A stretch of DNA of 47,964 nucleotides from CALMEH01 sp964548225 (GCA_964548225.1 CAZJQP010000030.1:1-47964); one strand, 5' to 3'. Shown: positions 33,923 through 43,233, counted from the first letter of the stretch. Translations and numbers: made by a program. The notes: generated by a model from the sequence alone, not told the origin.

Positions 33923-36900
33923 TTACGCGCCCGCCGGAGCGATTTTTTCGGCGACTTCGGCGGTTGAAGCGGCGGAAATTTCGTCCGAATCTTCAATCAA
34001 CGAATCATTGACGATTTTTTCCTGTTCGAGATTGTGAATTGCATAACTTCCCGTCGCCGGCGAAGCCGAAGCGGTTCTGCCAATGTAACGCAAACTCAGA
34101 TTGCCGCTGATTTCTTTCAAGCGATTTTCCACGAAAAACCAACCGCCCATATTTTGCGGTTCTTCTTGTGTCCAGAAAATTTGTCTCGCGTTTGAATACG
34201 AAGCGAAAATTTCCTGCAATTTCGCTTTCGGGAACGGATAAAATTGTTCAAGCCGAACGATTGCCACGCGGTCGTCATCCGAATCTTGTCGTCCCGCTTC
34301 GAGGTCGTAATATACTTTACCCGAACATAAAATAATGCGTTTGACTTTCGATTTATCTTTAATGCGTTTGTCGTCCAAAACCGGATTAAAACCGCCGTTT
34401 GTCAATTCTTCAACGGATGAAGAAGCGGCAGGCAAACGCAATAAACTTTTCGGAGTCATTACGATAAGCGGACGCACGATTTCTTGTTTTACTTGTCTTC
34501 TTAATAAATGAAAATATTGCGCCGGAGTTGTCGGATAGCAAACTTGCAGATTATTTTCCGCGCAAAGTTGTAAATATCTTTCCAAACGAGCTGAAGAATG
34601 TTCGGGACCTTGACCTTCGTAACCGTGTGGAAGCAACATAACCAAACGACATTTTTGCTGCCATTTGTCTTCCGAAGACGAAATATATTGGTCAATGATT
34701 ACTTGTGCGCCGTTGGAAAAATCGCCGAATTGCGCTTCCCACATTACCAAATCGTTCTGTGCGATAACCGAATAACCGTATTCAAAACCGAGAACACCTT
34801 GCTCCGACAAGCTGCTGTCGAAAACATAAAAACGCGCCGCCGGATTTGCTTCATTTCGCAATTCGGTGAGCGGTGACCAGCGTTCACCCGTAATTGCATC
34901 ATACATCGAAGCGTGGCGGTGCGAAAATGTTCCGCGCCCCGAATCTTGTCCACTCAAGCGCACGGGAAAACCGTCCAAAACGAGCGAACCGATTGAAATT
35001 GCTTCTGCAAAGCCCCAATCCATCGGAATTTCGCCCGTTCCCATTTTGGCACGACGGGCAAGCTGTCCGACCATTTTCGGATTGATTTGAAAACCTTCCG
35101 GCACGAGCGAGATTTTATCCGAAACGGTCTTTAAAGTTTCCGGTGTTATCGGAGTTTCAAAAACATTTGAGCCGTCTTCGTCCGTTATTGGCTCGCTCAG
35201 AACCGCCCGCGCAGGTTTTTCCGCCGCAATTTGTTTGGCGCGTTGCAAAATTCCTTCGTATTTGGCGTGAACCGAATCGGTCATCTGTTTCAAATCTTCT
35301 TCCGTGATTACCGATTCACGAATCAATTGCTGTGCGTAAAGATGCCGTGTTCCCGGATGTGCTTTGACCCGTGCATACATCAGCGGTTGCGTGTAGCTTG
35401 GTTCATCGCCTTCGTTGTGTCCTAAACGGCGGAATCCGACCAAATCAAGCACGACATCTTTGTTAAATTCTTGACGATAAGCCAGCGAAATTTGAATCAC
35501 ACGAAACGCGGCTTCGGGATCATCACCATTGATGTGGAAAATCGGCGTTTGCGTGATTTGCGCCGCATCCGTCGAATAAATCGAACTGCGCGAGGCTTCG
35601 GGCGAAGTCGTGAAACCGATTTGATTGTTGATAACAATGTGAATTGTGCCGCCGGTGCGATAACCTGTTAGATTTGCTAATTGCAAAGTTTCCATCACCG
35701 TTCCTTGTCCGGCAAAAGCCGCATCTCCGTGCATTAAAACAGGCAAAACAAGGTCAATCACTTCTTCACGATTTTTTTGCTGACCGTTTCTGAGTTCATC
35801 TTGTCTGGCTCGCGCCATTCCTTCGACAACCGGATTCACGAATTCCAGATGAGACGGATTGCACGAAAGCTGAATCGTAATATCTTTTCCGGCTTTTGTC
35901 TGGCGGCGACTGATTGCGCCCTGATGATATTTCACGTCGCCCTCGTCTGCCGGAAACGATGGATGCGAAGTTCCTTCAAAAATCGTAAAAATGCGTTCTG
36001 CCATTGTGTAATCAATGATGTTTGAAAGCACATTCAAACGTCCGCGGTGCGCCATTCCCATAAAAATTTCGTCAACGCCCGCTTCCGATGCGCCTTCGAC
36101 AAGCTGGTCGAGCATCGGAATCACCGTTTCACAACCTTCGAGCGAAAAACGCTTTTGTCCGAGATATTTTTTATGCAGAAATTGTTCAAATTGTTCGGCT
36201 TCGATGAGTTTTAAAAGAAGTTCTTTCTTCGTTTCAACCGCAAGCGGTTCGGTATCAACAAACTGTTTGCGAACTTGTTGGCGAATCCATTCTTTTTCTT
36301 CCTTCGATTGAATATGGCGATATTCGATGCCGACTTTGCCACAGTAAGCCTTTTGCAAAATATCCAAAATACGCCGCAAAGTCGCCGTTTTTTCGCCGTG
36401 CAGTCCGCCTGTAATAAATTCTCTATCCAAATCCCAAATTGTCAGACCGAAATTTTCGAGGTCGAGTTCCGCCGCCCGATACGAAGTCATATTGAGCGGG
36501 TCAATGTCCGCAAGCAGGTGTCCGCGAATACGGTAAGCATTGATTAACTGCAAAACATTTGCTTGTTTTTCGGCTTGTTCGGCAGAACGGTCGCCGCCGA
36601 AAAGCGACGGATTATAATCTTCCGCCCAACGCATCGGCGGATAATTTATTTCCAAATCTGCAAAAATCTCGTCATAAAAATTATGCTGTCCGACAATAAA
36701 TTCGTGAATCTTCGCCAAAAACAAACCACTTTCCGCACCTTGAATAACGCGATGGTCGTAGGTCGAAGTCAGCGTAATAATTTTGCTGATGCCGAGTTGC
36801 GAAAGCGCGGCGGCGGTCATTGCTTGATATTCCGCCGGATATTCAATCGCGCCCGTTGCAATAATAGCAGATTGTCCCGCCATCAGACGCGGATTCGACG

Positions 36901-37660
36901 CAATCGTGCCGATGGTTCCGGGGTTTGTCAAACTTATTGTTGTGCCTTGAAAATCGCTTATTTCGAGTTTGCCGTCGCGTGCTTTTTTGACTTGTTCGTT
37001 ATAAGCCGCGAAGAATTCAGCAAAATTCATCTTGTCGGAATTTTTAATATTCGGCACGAGCAAATTGCGCGAACCGTCTTTCTTTTCAATATCAATCGCA
37101 ATGCCGAGATTAACTGAATCGTGTTGCATCCGCGACGGCGTATTATTAACAAATCCGTAACCGACGTTCATACTCGGATAAATTTTTACGGATTTAATAA
37201 TTGCCCACGCTATTAAGTGTGTAAAAGAAACTTTGCCGCGCCCGGATGCTCGCAGATGTTCGTTGATAATACGGCGGTTTTCTTCCAAAACCTTGACCGG
37301 CAAATTGCGAAAAGTTGTTGCTGTCGGCACAGACAAACTCTGCTCCATATTTTCGACAATTTTTTTGCCGACACCTATTATCGGTTTAACTTCAATATCC
37401 GCGCCGAGCGCAATCGAAACCTGTTTTTTTACGGGTGGTTCGGAAACTTCCGCTTGTTGCACAGATTGAACAGACAATTGCCCATTTCCGCTTTCAAACG
37501 GCGAAGCACCGCTCAAAAGGTCTTTAAAAAACGTCCGCCAAGATTCGTCAACCGTGTTCGGGTCGGTTTTATAACGGCTGAGAAGTCCTTCGACATAACT
37601 TGCATTCGCACCGAAATTTTCGGCAATATATTCGCTTAAATTAGTAACTTTTTCGCTCAC
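33923..37660 (-). CDS. kgd: Fused E2-like/E1 2-oxoglutarate dehydrogenase (Kgd type)
   Basis: 1245 residues from GTG 37660, chosen because AGAGG lies ten bases upstream and the conserved E1 N-terminal helix (NLSEYIAENFGANASYVEGLL) begins there. The order is: E1 N-terminal helix (1-50), variable linker (about 50-80), acyltransferase E2-like domain (about 80-320, ending at STYDHRVIQGAESG), then the thiamine-diphosphate E1 (from about 350, with MGMAHRGRLNVLSNI, HGDAAFAGQGTVMETLQL and VVLDLVGFRRLGHNEGDEP). It has no lipoyl domain, as in mycobacterial Kgd. The enzyme decarboxylates 2-oxoglutarate in the TCA cycle and can feed a lipoyl-E2/E3 complex or release succinic semialdehyde. No sucB or lpd is nearby. 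Divergent from an aminotransferase; 37661-37861 is their shared leader. Confidence 0.92.
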   Translation of the reverse strand: MSEKVTNLSEYIAENFGANASYVEGLLSRYKTDPNTVDESWRTFFKDLLSGASPFESGNGQLSVQSVQQAEVSEPPVKKQVSIALGADIEVKPIIGVGKKIVENMEQSLSVPTATTFRNLPVKVLEENRRIINEHLRASGRGKVSFTHLIAWAIIKSVKIYPSMNVGYGFVNNTPSRMQHDSVNLGIAIDIEKKDGSRNLLVPNIKNSDKMNFAEFFAAYNEQVKKARDGKLEISDFQGTTISLTNPGTIGTIASNPRLMAGQSAIIATGAIEYPAEYQAMTAAALSQLGISKIITLTSTYDHRVIQGAESGLFLAKIHEFIVGQHNFYDEIFADLEINYPPMRWAEDYNPSLFGGDRSAEQAEKQANVLQLINAYRIRGHLLADIDPLNMTSYRAAELDLENFGLTIWDLDREFITGGLHGEKTATLRRILDILQKAYCGKVGIEYRHIQSKEEKEWIRQQVRKQFVDTEPLAVETKKELLLKLIEAEQFEQFLHKKYLGQKRFSLEGCETVIPMLDQLVEGASEAGVDEIFMGMAHRGRLNVLSNIIDYTMAERIFTIFEGTSHPSFPADEGDVKYHQGAISRRQTKAGKDITIQLSCNPSHLEFVNPVVEGMARARQDELRNGQQKNREEVIDLVLPVLMHGDAAFAGQGTVMETLQLANLTGYRTGGTIHIVINNQIGFTTSPEASRSSIYSTDAAQITQTPIFHINGDDPEAAFRVIQISLAYRQEFNKDVVLDLVGFRRLGHNEGDEPSYTQPLMYARVKAHPGTRHLYAQQLIRESVITEEDLKQMTDSVHAKYEGILQRAKQIAAEKPARAVLSEPITDEDGSNVFETPITPETLKTVSDKISLVPEGFQINPKMVGQLARRAKMGTGEIPMDWGFAEAISIGSLVLDGFPVRLSGQDSGRGTFSHRHASMYDAITGERWSPLTELRNEANPAARFYVFDSSLSEQGVLGFEYGYSVIAQNDLVMWEAQFGDFSNGAQVIIDQYISSSEDKWQQKCRLVMLLPHGYEGQGPEHSSARLERYLQLCAENNLQVCYPTTPAQYFHLLRRQVKQEIVRPLIVMTPKSLLRLPAASSSVEELTNGGFNPVLDDKRIKDKSKVKRIILCSGKVYYDLEAGRQDSDDDRVAIVRLEQFYPFPKAKLQEIFASYSNARQIFWTQEEPQNMGGWFFVENRLKEISGNLSLRYIGRTASASPATGSYAIHNLEQEKIVNDSLIEDSDEISAASTAEVAEKIAPAGA

Positions 37661-37861
37661 TTTTCTATAACCTCTTTTTACACTTACGAGAGTAAAAAAT
37701 AATTTTAGCGCAAAAGCAAATAAAACATAAGCGAAGCAAAAGATTTTCAGGAACAAGGTTGTTGTCTACGCGAGGAAATACGAAAAAATGCAGATTTTAC
37801 GCAATTCTTTGTAAATTGTAGAATAGAAAATAGTTGAGTTTTCAACATTCCAAACAAATTT

Positions 37862-39016
37862 ATGAAACCGATGTTACAAAACGAAAATTTCCGACTGCCG
37901 CGCCGTCTGCAAGGCGTTCAGCCAACTTTAATCAGACAGATTTTTGAACGGGCTTTGCCCGATTCGATAAATTTCGGACTTGGCGAGCCGGATTTACCAA
38001 CCCCCGATTTTATGCGAAAAGAAGCCGCCCGCGTCGCAATGGAAGAACAAAACGGTTACACTTCACACGCCGGATTGCCCGCGCTTCGTGAAAAAATTGC
38101 GACGAGTTATCCGCATTTGAATTTGAATACAAATCAGGTTTGCGTAATGGTTGGTTCGCAGGAAGCGATGACCGCCGCATTTTTGGCAATTGTTGATGAA
38201 GGCGATGAAGTTTTGATTCCGAATCCTTCATTTCCGGCTTATGAAAATTGTGTCAAAATCGCGGGTGGCGAGCCGGTTTATTATCGTCTTCCGGCGGAGA
38301 AAGATTTCGGTTTTGACATCGAAGAATTTAAATCGAAAATTACGCCGAAAACAAAAGTTGCCGTTGTAATTTCGCCTTCAAATCCGACAGGAAAAATTTT
38401 TACCGAAGACGATTTGTGGCAAATCTCAGAAGTTTTGCGCGATACGGGAATTTATTTAATTTCGGACGAAATTTATTCCGACCTTTATTTTACGGGTGAG
38501 AAACCGCGTTCGGCTTCGGAATTTTATGACCGAACAATTATCGTTTCGGGCTTGTCAAAATCGCTGAGTATGACGGGCTGGCGCGTCGGTTGGGTGGCGA
38601 GTTCGCAGACGGATGTCGTCAAAGCGTGTCTGACGTTGCACGGATTTTTGACGGTTTGCACTTCGACGATTTCGCAAAAAGCCTCATTACTTGGTTGGAC
38701 GGAAGAAGCCGAAAAAGCGAAGACGGAAGCGAGAGAAGTTTATAAACGGCGCGGTGAATTTTTGATTGATTTGTTTGCGAAAGAATTAGGTTTGAAAGCC
38801 ACTTCGCCCGAAGGAGCATTTTACACGATGCTCGATGTTCGTCCGCTCGGCGACGATTTGGAAATCGCCGAAAAATTCTTACAAAACCGCGTCATCACCG
38901 TTCCCGGAATCGCTTTCGGCTCGGAAGCCAAAGGATTTCTGCGCGTTTCGTTTTGCCAACCGGAAGAAAAAATGGCAGAAGGCGTGCGCCGAATGAAAGA
39001 ATCATTAGAAAAATAA
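37862..39016 (+). CDS. Class I/II PLP-dependent aminotransferase
   Basis: 384 residues. Family hallmarks: INFGLGEPDLPTPDF near the start, GYTSHAGLPALREKI, SPSNPTGKIF for the cofactor carboxylate/asparagine site, SDEIYSDLYF, then SGLSKSLSMTGWRVGW with K233 as the Schiff-base lysine, and a C-terminal FLRVSFCQPEEKMAEG containing the substrate carboxylate arginine. It moves an amino group between an amino acid and a 2-oxo acid, usually 2-oxoglutarate; the specific substrate cannot be told by eye, with aspartate, aromatic or alanine types all possible. Divergence from the 2-oxoglutarate dehydrogenase gene fits a shared link to 2-oxoglutarate. Ends against the convergent kinase gene. Confidence 0.9.
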   Translation: MKPMLQNENFRLPRRLQGVQPTLIRQIFERALPDSINFGLGEPDLPTPDFMRKEAARVAMEEQNGYTSHAGLPALREKIATSYPHLNLNTNQVCVMVGSQEAMTAAFLAIVDEGDEVLIPNPSFPAYENCVKIAGGEPVYYRLPAEKDFGFDIEEFKSKITPKTKVAVVISPSNPTGKIFTEDDLWQISEVLRDTGIYLISDEIYSDLYFTGEKPRSASEFYDRTIIVSGLSKSLSMTGWRVGWVASSQTDVVKACLTLHGFLTVCTSTISQKASLLGWTEEAEKAKTEAREVYKRRGEFLIDLFAKELGLKATSPEGAFYTMLDVRPLGDDLEIAEKFLQNRVITVPGIAFGSEAKGFLRVSFCQPEEKMAEGVRRMKESLEK

Positions 39017-39106
39017 AAAGAGATTTGCCCGTGGAACACACGAAAGACACAGAAATCAGAAAAATTTTTCGTGTCTTTTCGTGTGTTCCGCGGGTAAGTC
39101 TCTTTT
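39016..39106. terminator. Bidirectional terminator-like hairpin between convergent genes
   Basis: Imperfect arms of about 35 bp: AAAAGAGATTTGCCCGTGGA continuing to GACAC (39016-39050), and GTGTC continuing to AAGTCTCTTTT (39071-39106). A/T runs at both ends suit either direction. The arms contain ACACGAAAGACAC words, as in the palindromes at 8810 and 42288. Confidence 0.75.
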
Positions 39107-39107
39107 C

Positions 39108-42100
39108 CTACTTTCCGTTCCAAAAATTTACCTTTCCGTTAATGTCTGTGCTGATTAAAGTCTTGCTGTCGGCTGTGAATCTCAATGCAACAATTTGTTT
39201 TTGGCTCGCCGTAAAAGCCAAAACTTGTTCGCTGGTTTCGGTGTTCCAAAGACGAATTACGCCCGTTTCGCTGGCGGTTGCGAGGCGTTTTCCGTCAGGC
39301 GAAAATGTTACGGCGAAGATGCCGCCGCTCATTCCCGAAAGAGTTTTTAGAAGTTTGCCGTCTGCTAAATTCCAGATTCGCGCCGTGTCGTCCGCGCCGG
39401 TGGAAACGAAGGTTTTGCTGTCGGGCGCGAACAAGGTTTTGTAGAGCGGTTTCGTGTTTCCTTCCAATGTGAAAACGATTTTTCCCGTGTCGGCTTCGAT
39501 AATTTTAACGAGATTGTCGTTGCCGCCTGTAACAATGAATTTTTCGGTCGCGTCCAATCCTTTGAAAAGGTCTTTGTGCGCTTGAATCGAAAAGATTTCC
39601 ACGAGATTTTCCGCGTCGAAAGATTTAAGCAAACCGTCTTCGTAAGCCGCGAAAATTCGTCTGCCGTCGGGCGAAAAACGAAGCGCGAAAATTGCACGAT
39701 TGTGCGCCGTTGATTTTTGCATCGGAACGCCCGATTCGCTGTCGAAAATTGAAATCGTCCCGTTGTTCTCGCCGATTGCCAGACGATTTGTTGCAGGCGA
39801 AAAATCCATCGAAAAACCCTTGAAACCGACGGCGGTTGTCCAGACGGATTTTTTGTCGGCAATGCGCCAATGAACGAGATTTCCGCTGACATTGCTTAAC
39901 GTAAAAAGTTCGTTTCCGTCAGCATTTGAAGCCGAAATATTCGCATTTGTCAGCAGAGCATTAGCGTTTGAAACGGCTTCCGAGTTCCATAAATTTATGT
40001 CGAAATCGGCTGAAGCGGTGCCTAAAATTTTGCCGTCGGGCGAAAAGAAAAGTTCGTGAATTCCGGCGAAATGTCCGCGCAATTCGTTGATAATTTCGCC
40101 GGTTTGGACATCAACAAATTTTACGGTTCTGTCCCAACTTCCCGTTGCCAAAACTCTGCCGTCAGCCGAAAACGCGAGCGATTTGACGTTTGATTGATGA
40201 AGTTTTAAGACGCGGATAATTTCCAAAGTTTCGGCATCAAGAAAAGCAACATTGCCTTCAAAAGTTCCGAGCGCGAGAGTTTTTTCGAGCGGTGAAAACG
40301 CGATTTTCCAACCGTTGAGCAAAACATTTTTGTCCAAGAATTTTTCCGGCGAAATTTGTTTTTTCTGCCAAGTTTTCATATCGAAAATCGCCAAAACTTC
40401 AAAGCCCGAAATTGCCAATTTGTCGCCGCGTTTTGAAAATTGCACGTCTTGAAATTCTGTTCCTTTTTCGGTTGTGGCAAACGCAAAACGCTTTATTTCC
40501 GCGCCTGTTTCGGCGTTCCAGATGATAATATTTCCGTCTTGGCTTCCGGTCGCAATTATTTTTCCGTCGGGCGAAACGTCGAGGGCGCGAACTCGTTTTG
40601 TATGTCCGCGAAGCGTTAAAATTTCTTTCGCGGTCGTGGTTTCATAGATTTTTACAACCGGATTTGACGATGAACTGCTGGAAACGGCGAGACGTTTTCC
40701 GTCGGGGAAAAACGAAACTTTCCACGCGCCTTTTTGTTCTTCGGTTTGGATAAAACTGCCTGTTTCGACGTTCCAAATCCAAGCGCGATTGTCGTTGCAA
40801 GCGGCGGCGATAAATTTTCCGTCCGGCGAAAATTCGGCGTTCCAAACTTCGTCTGAATGAGTGAAAGTCGCGATTTTGCTAGGCGGATTGAGCAGATTAT
40901 TCAAAAAATTCCATTCAAAACCGCGTAGATTTTCGTTCTCATTTGAATATTTTTCGACCAATTCTTTCAAACGATTCAAATTTGCGTTTTCGTATTCATT
41001 CGCCGCCAAAATCATCTCCGCCGAATACGCCGCACGGCGATTTTCGAGCGATTGCACCTGCTCTTTGCGGCTTTGCCAGACGAAAGTTACGAGCCAACCG
41101 ACAATCAAAAACAGAACGAGCGCGGCGATTGCCGTTTCGATTCGATGACGTTGGATGTATTTTTTGAACTTGTAAAAATTTGAACTTGGACGCGCCGAAA
41201 TCGGCAAAAAATTCAGATAATTTTCAATATCACGACTAAATTCACCGACGCTTTTATATCTTTCCGATGGCGATTTTGCCAACGATTTCAAGACGATTGC
41301 ATCAAGTTCGGAATCTTGAATCTTGAATCTTGAATCTTGAACTTCCGAAGGCGCAAGTGGATTTTCTTTCGTAATAATTTGCAGAATTTCGGCGAGCGAT
41401 TTTTGTTTGAAATCGTGCGGACGCTTTTCGGTTAAAAGTTCGTATAAAATCACTCCGAGCGAATAAACATCGGATGCAACCGTGATGTTTTCGCCGTTGA
41501 TTTGTTCGGGCGAAGCATATTCGAGCGTCAGCGCGTTGCCGTCAAAAGTTTTGTTTTCGTCTGTTCCGAAAACATCCGAATCGAGCATTTTGGCGATGCC
41601 GAAATCGAGCAATTTTACGGTTTTGTCTCCGCCGACCAAGATATTATTCGGCTTCAAATCGCGGTGAACGACGAGGTTTTGATGCGCGTAAGAAACAGCC
41701 GCACAAACTTGCTGAAAAAGTTCGAGCTTTTCGCGCACAGTGAGATTTTTTTTGCGGCAAAATTCATTGAGCGGCAAGCCGTCAACGTATTCCATAACGA
41801 TAAACGGCGTATTTTTTTCGGTCGTGCCGCCATCGAGAATTTGTGCGATGTTTTTGTGTGAAAGAAGCGCTAAAATCTGACGTTCGCGGCGAAAATTTTC
41901 GGCAGATTCACGGCGATTTTCAAACGGCGGAATGATTTTTACGGCAACTTCTTTTTCAAAATCGTCAATCCGCGTCGCCAGATAAACCGCGCCCATTCCG
42001 CCGCGACCGAGAAGTTTTTTTAATTGATACGCGCCGATTTTTTTACCGATAAAATGGTCGGTTTCCGGTTCATCAAGAAAATTTTTGACGTTTCCGAAAC

Positions 42101-42278
42101 TTGAAGATTCGATAAAATCGTCAGAATTTTCAAGCGCGGAAAGCAACTTTAAAACTTCGGTTTTTAATGTCGCATCTTCTTTGCATTCTTCATCCAAAAT
42201 TTTTTCACGCTCAAGCGTCGGCGCATCAAGAACCGCATCGAGAAGCGAGTCAATTTTGCTGAAGCGATCTTGTTTCAT
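39108..42278 (-). CDS. Transmembrane Ser/Thr protein kinase with WD40 repeats
   Basis: 1056 residues. A short helical N-terminus (1-80) precedes the kinase domain (about 84-355): GRGGMGAVYLA at 91-101, catalytic K114, HRDLKPNN with D207, DFG with D225, APE-like SPEQ. A transmembrane helix spans 381-401. About 12 WD40 repeats follow (SPDGKFIAAACNDNRAWIWN, SPDGKIIATGSQDGNIIIWN and so on) to the end. The kinase is cytoplasmic and the propeller extracytoplasmic, so it may sense an envelope ligand. Residues 313-323 are encoded by a 7-bp repeat. The ECF sigma gene lies upstream on the same strand. Such sigma/kinase pairs are common in acidobacteria and planctomycetes, where the kinase often precedes or regulates the sigma factor. 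Confidence 0.92.
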   Translation of the reverse strand: MKQDRFSKIDSLLDAVLDAPTLEREKILDEECKEDATLKTEVLKLLSALENSDDFIESSSFGNVKNFLDEPETDHFIGKKIGAYQLKKLLGRGGMGAVYLATRIDDFEKEVAVKIIPPFENRRESAENFRRERQILALLSHKNIAQILDGGTTEKNTPFIVMEYVDGLPLNEFCRKKNLTVREKLELFQQVCAAVSYAHQNLVVHRDLKPNNILVGGDKTVKLLDFGIAKMLDSDVFGTDENKTFDGNALTLEYASPEQINGENITVASDVYSLGVILYELLTEKRPHDFKQKSLAEILQIITKENPLAPSEVQDSRFKIQDSELDAIVLKSLAKSPSERYKSVGEFSRDIENYLNFLPISARPSSNFYKFKKYIQRHRIETAIAALVLFLIVGWLVTFVWQSRKEQVQSLENRRAAYSAEMILAANEYENANLNRLKELVEKYSNENENLRGFEWNFLNNLLNPPSKIATFTHSDEVWNAEFSPDGKFIAAACNDNRAWIWNVETGSFIQTEEQKGAWKVSFFPDGKRLAVSSSSSSNPVVKIYETTTAKEILTLRGHTKRVRALDVSPDGKIIATGSQDGNIIIWNAETGAEIKRFAFATTEKGTEFQDVQFSKRGDKLAISGFEVLAIFDMKTWQKKQISPEKFLDKNVLLNGWKIAFSPLEKTLALGTFEGNVAFLDAETLEIIRVLKLHQSNVKSLAFSADGRVLATGSWDRTVKFVDVQTGEIINELRGHFAGIHELFFSPDGKILGTASADFDINLWNSEAVSNANALLTNANISASNADGNELFTLSNVSGNLVHWRIADKKSVWTTAVGFKGFSMDFSPATNRLAIGENNGTISIFDSESGVPMQKSTAHNRAIFALRFSPDGRRIFAAYEDGLLKSFDAENLVEIFSIQAHKDLFKGLDATEKFIVTGGNDNLVKIIEADTGKIVFTLEGNTKPLYKTLFAPDSKTFVSTGADDTARIWNLADGKLLKTLSGMSGGIFAVTFSPDGKRLATASETGVIRLWNTETSEQVLAFTASQKQIVALRFTADSKTLISTDINGKVNFWNGK
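41311..41342 (-). repeat. 7-bp tandem repeat (GAATCTT) inside the kinase gene
   Basis: Four units of GAATCTT encode the Asp/Ser/Phe/Lys/Gln residues around 313-323, in a surface loop of the kinase C-lobe before the last helices. The frame is kept overall. Confidence 0.75.
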
Positions 42279-42287
42279 TCTATTTTG

Positions 42288-42528
42288 CCCACGAAATACA
42301 CGAAAATAATAGATAATTTTTTTGTGGTATTTCAGAATTTATGCTGAGAAAAAGATATTCGGAATAGGTGAAAAGTGAGAGGTGAGAAGTGATAGTTCGG
42401 AACGCGATAAAACCTATCATTTATCATTTATCACTTATCACTTATCACTTATTCCGAATAAAATACTCTTAATATTTTTAATCATCATAAATTCTGAAAC
42501 ACTACCCTATTTTGTGTGTTTCGTGGAT
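42288..42528. repeat. 240-bp nested palindrome between kinase and sigma genes
   Basis: Three nested arm pairs are seen: CCACGAAATACACGAAAAT with TTTTGTGTGTTTCGTGG at the outside, CAGAATTTATG with CATAAATTCTG, and TTCGGAATAGGTGAAAAGTG with TCACTTATTCCGAA. Its centre holds ATCACTT/TATCATT 7-bp words like those in the M elements. No gene is present in 42279-42537. Confidence 0.8.
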
Positions 42529-42537
42529 TAATATCTC

Positions 42538-43107
42538 TTAATTTTCTCCTGAAATTTCTTTGTAAAGCCACGCTTTGGCTTTGAGCCATTCGCGTTTGAC
42601 GGTAATTTCCGAAACGCCGAGAACTTCAGCAGTTTCGGCGGCAGAAAGTCCGCTGAAATAGCGCAATTCGACGAGACGGCTTTTGCGTTCATCGTATTTT
42701 GCAAGATTTTTCAAGGCTTCGTCCAACGCCAAAATACGTTCATCAGGCTCAGGTGTGAAAATCGCAATGTCTTCCAGCGAAACTTTTTCCGCGCCGCTTC
42801 CGCGTTTTTGGAAGTTTTTGGCGCGGGCGTAATCAACCAGTAAATTTCGCATTACACGCGATGCAACGCCGAAAAAATGTGCGCGGTTTTGCCAATCGGT
42901 CTGGCTTTGGTCAACGAGTTTCAGATACGCTTCGTTGATGATTTCCGTCGTTTGAAACGTATGTTCGCCGTGTTCGCGGCTACGATAACGACGGGCGATT
43001 TGGCGCAATTCGCCGTAAATGGAAGGCAAAATTTCATCTAATGCGGACTGTTTGCCGTCGCGCCAGTCGCGTAAATATTTCGTGATTTCAGAGTTGTTTT
43101 CGCTCAT
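42538..43107 (-). CDS. ECF-type RNA polymerase sigma factor (Sig-70_X6 / TIGR02999-like)
   Basis: 189 residues with only regions 2 and 4. Region 2 spans about 10-95 (RDWRDGKQSALDEILPSIYGELRQIARRY, TTEIINEAYLKLVDQ, ASRVMRNLLVDYARAKNFQKRG); region 4 about 120-185 (LVELRYFSGLSAAETAEVLGVSEITVKREW with a helix-turn-helix). The sequence resembles the acidobacterial/planctomycete subfamily named TIGR02999. No anti-sigma factor is adjacent; the WD40 kinase downstream may take that regulatory place. The divergent cluster at 43234-47926 carries four identical-format promoter-like elements, a natural candidate regulon. ATG 43107 has only a weak ribosome binding site. Confidence 0.9.
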   Translation of the reverse strand: MSENNSEITKYLRDWRDGKQSALDEILPSIYGELRQIARRYRSREHGEHTFQTTEIINEAYLKLVDQSQTDWQNRAHFFGVASRVMRNLLVDYARAKNFQKRGSGAEKVSLEDIAIFTPEPDERILALDEALKNLAKYDERKSRLVELRYFSGLSAAETAEVLGVSEITVKREWLKAKAWLYKEISGEN

Positions 43108-43187
43108 CGAAGAAAAAAGATTTTACCACAAAACAGGGTTGCGGAGTTTGACGCACGAAATCAAAAAGCTGATGTCTGAAAAATTTT

Positions 43188-43213
43188 GATACCGATTTTC
43201 AAAAAATCTCGCT
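43188..43213 (+). promoter_or_regulatory. GATAC-N16-TCGCT promoter-like element 1
   Basis: GATAC at 43188-43192 and TCGCT at 43209-43213, with 16 bp between. It ends 20 bp before ATG 43234. The same two words at the same spacing occur at 45519, 46104 and 47268. The layout fits an ECF-sigma -35/-10 pair. TCTC and GAGA also flank the second word as a small inverted repeat. Confidence 0.65.
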
Positions 43214-43233
43214 TATGAGATTGAGGCTTTTTT

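Noticed and set aside
37661..37756. N-terminal extension of the kgd-type protein by 32 residues
   Set aside because: The added part is a hydrophobic stretch not expected in a cytosolic enzyme, and GTG 37660 has a good ribosome binding site before the conserved N-terminal helix.
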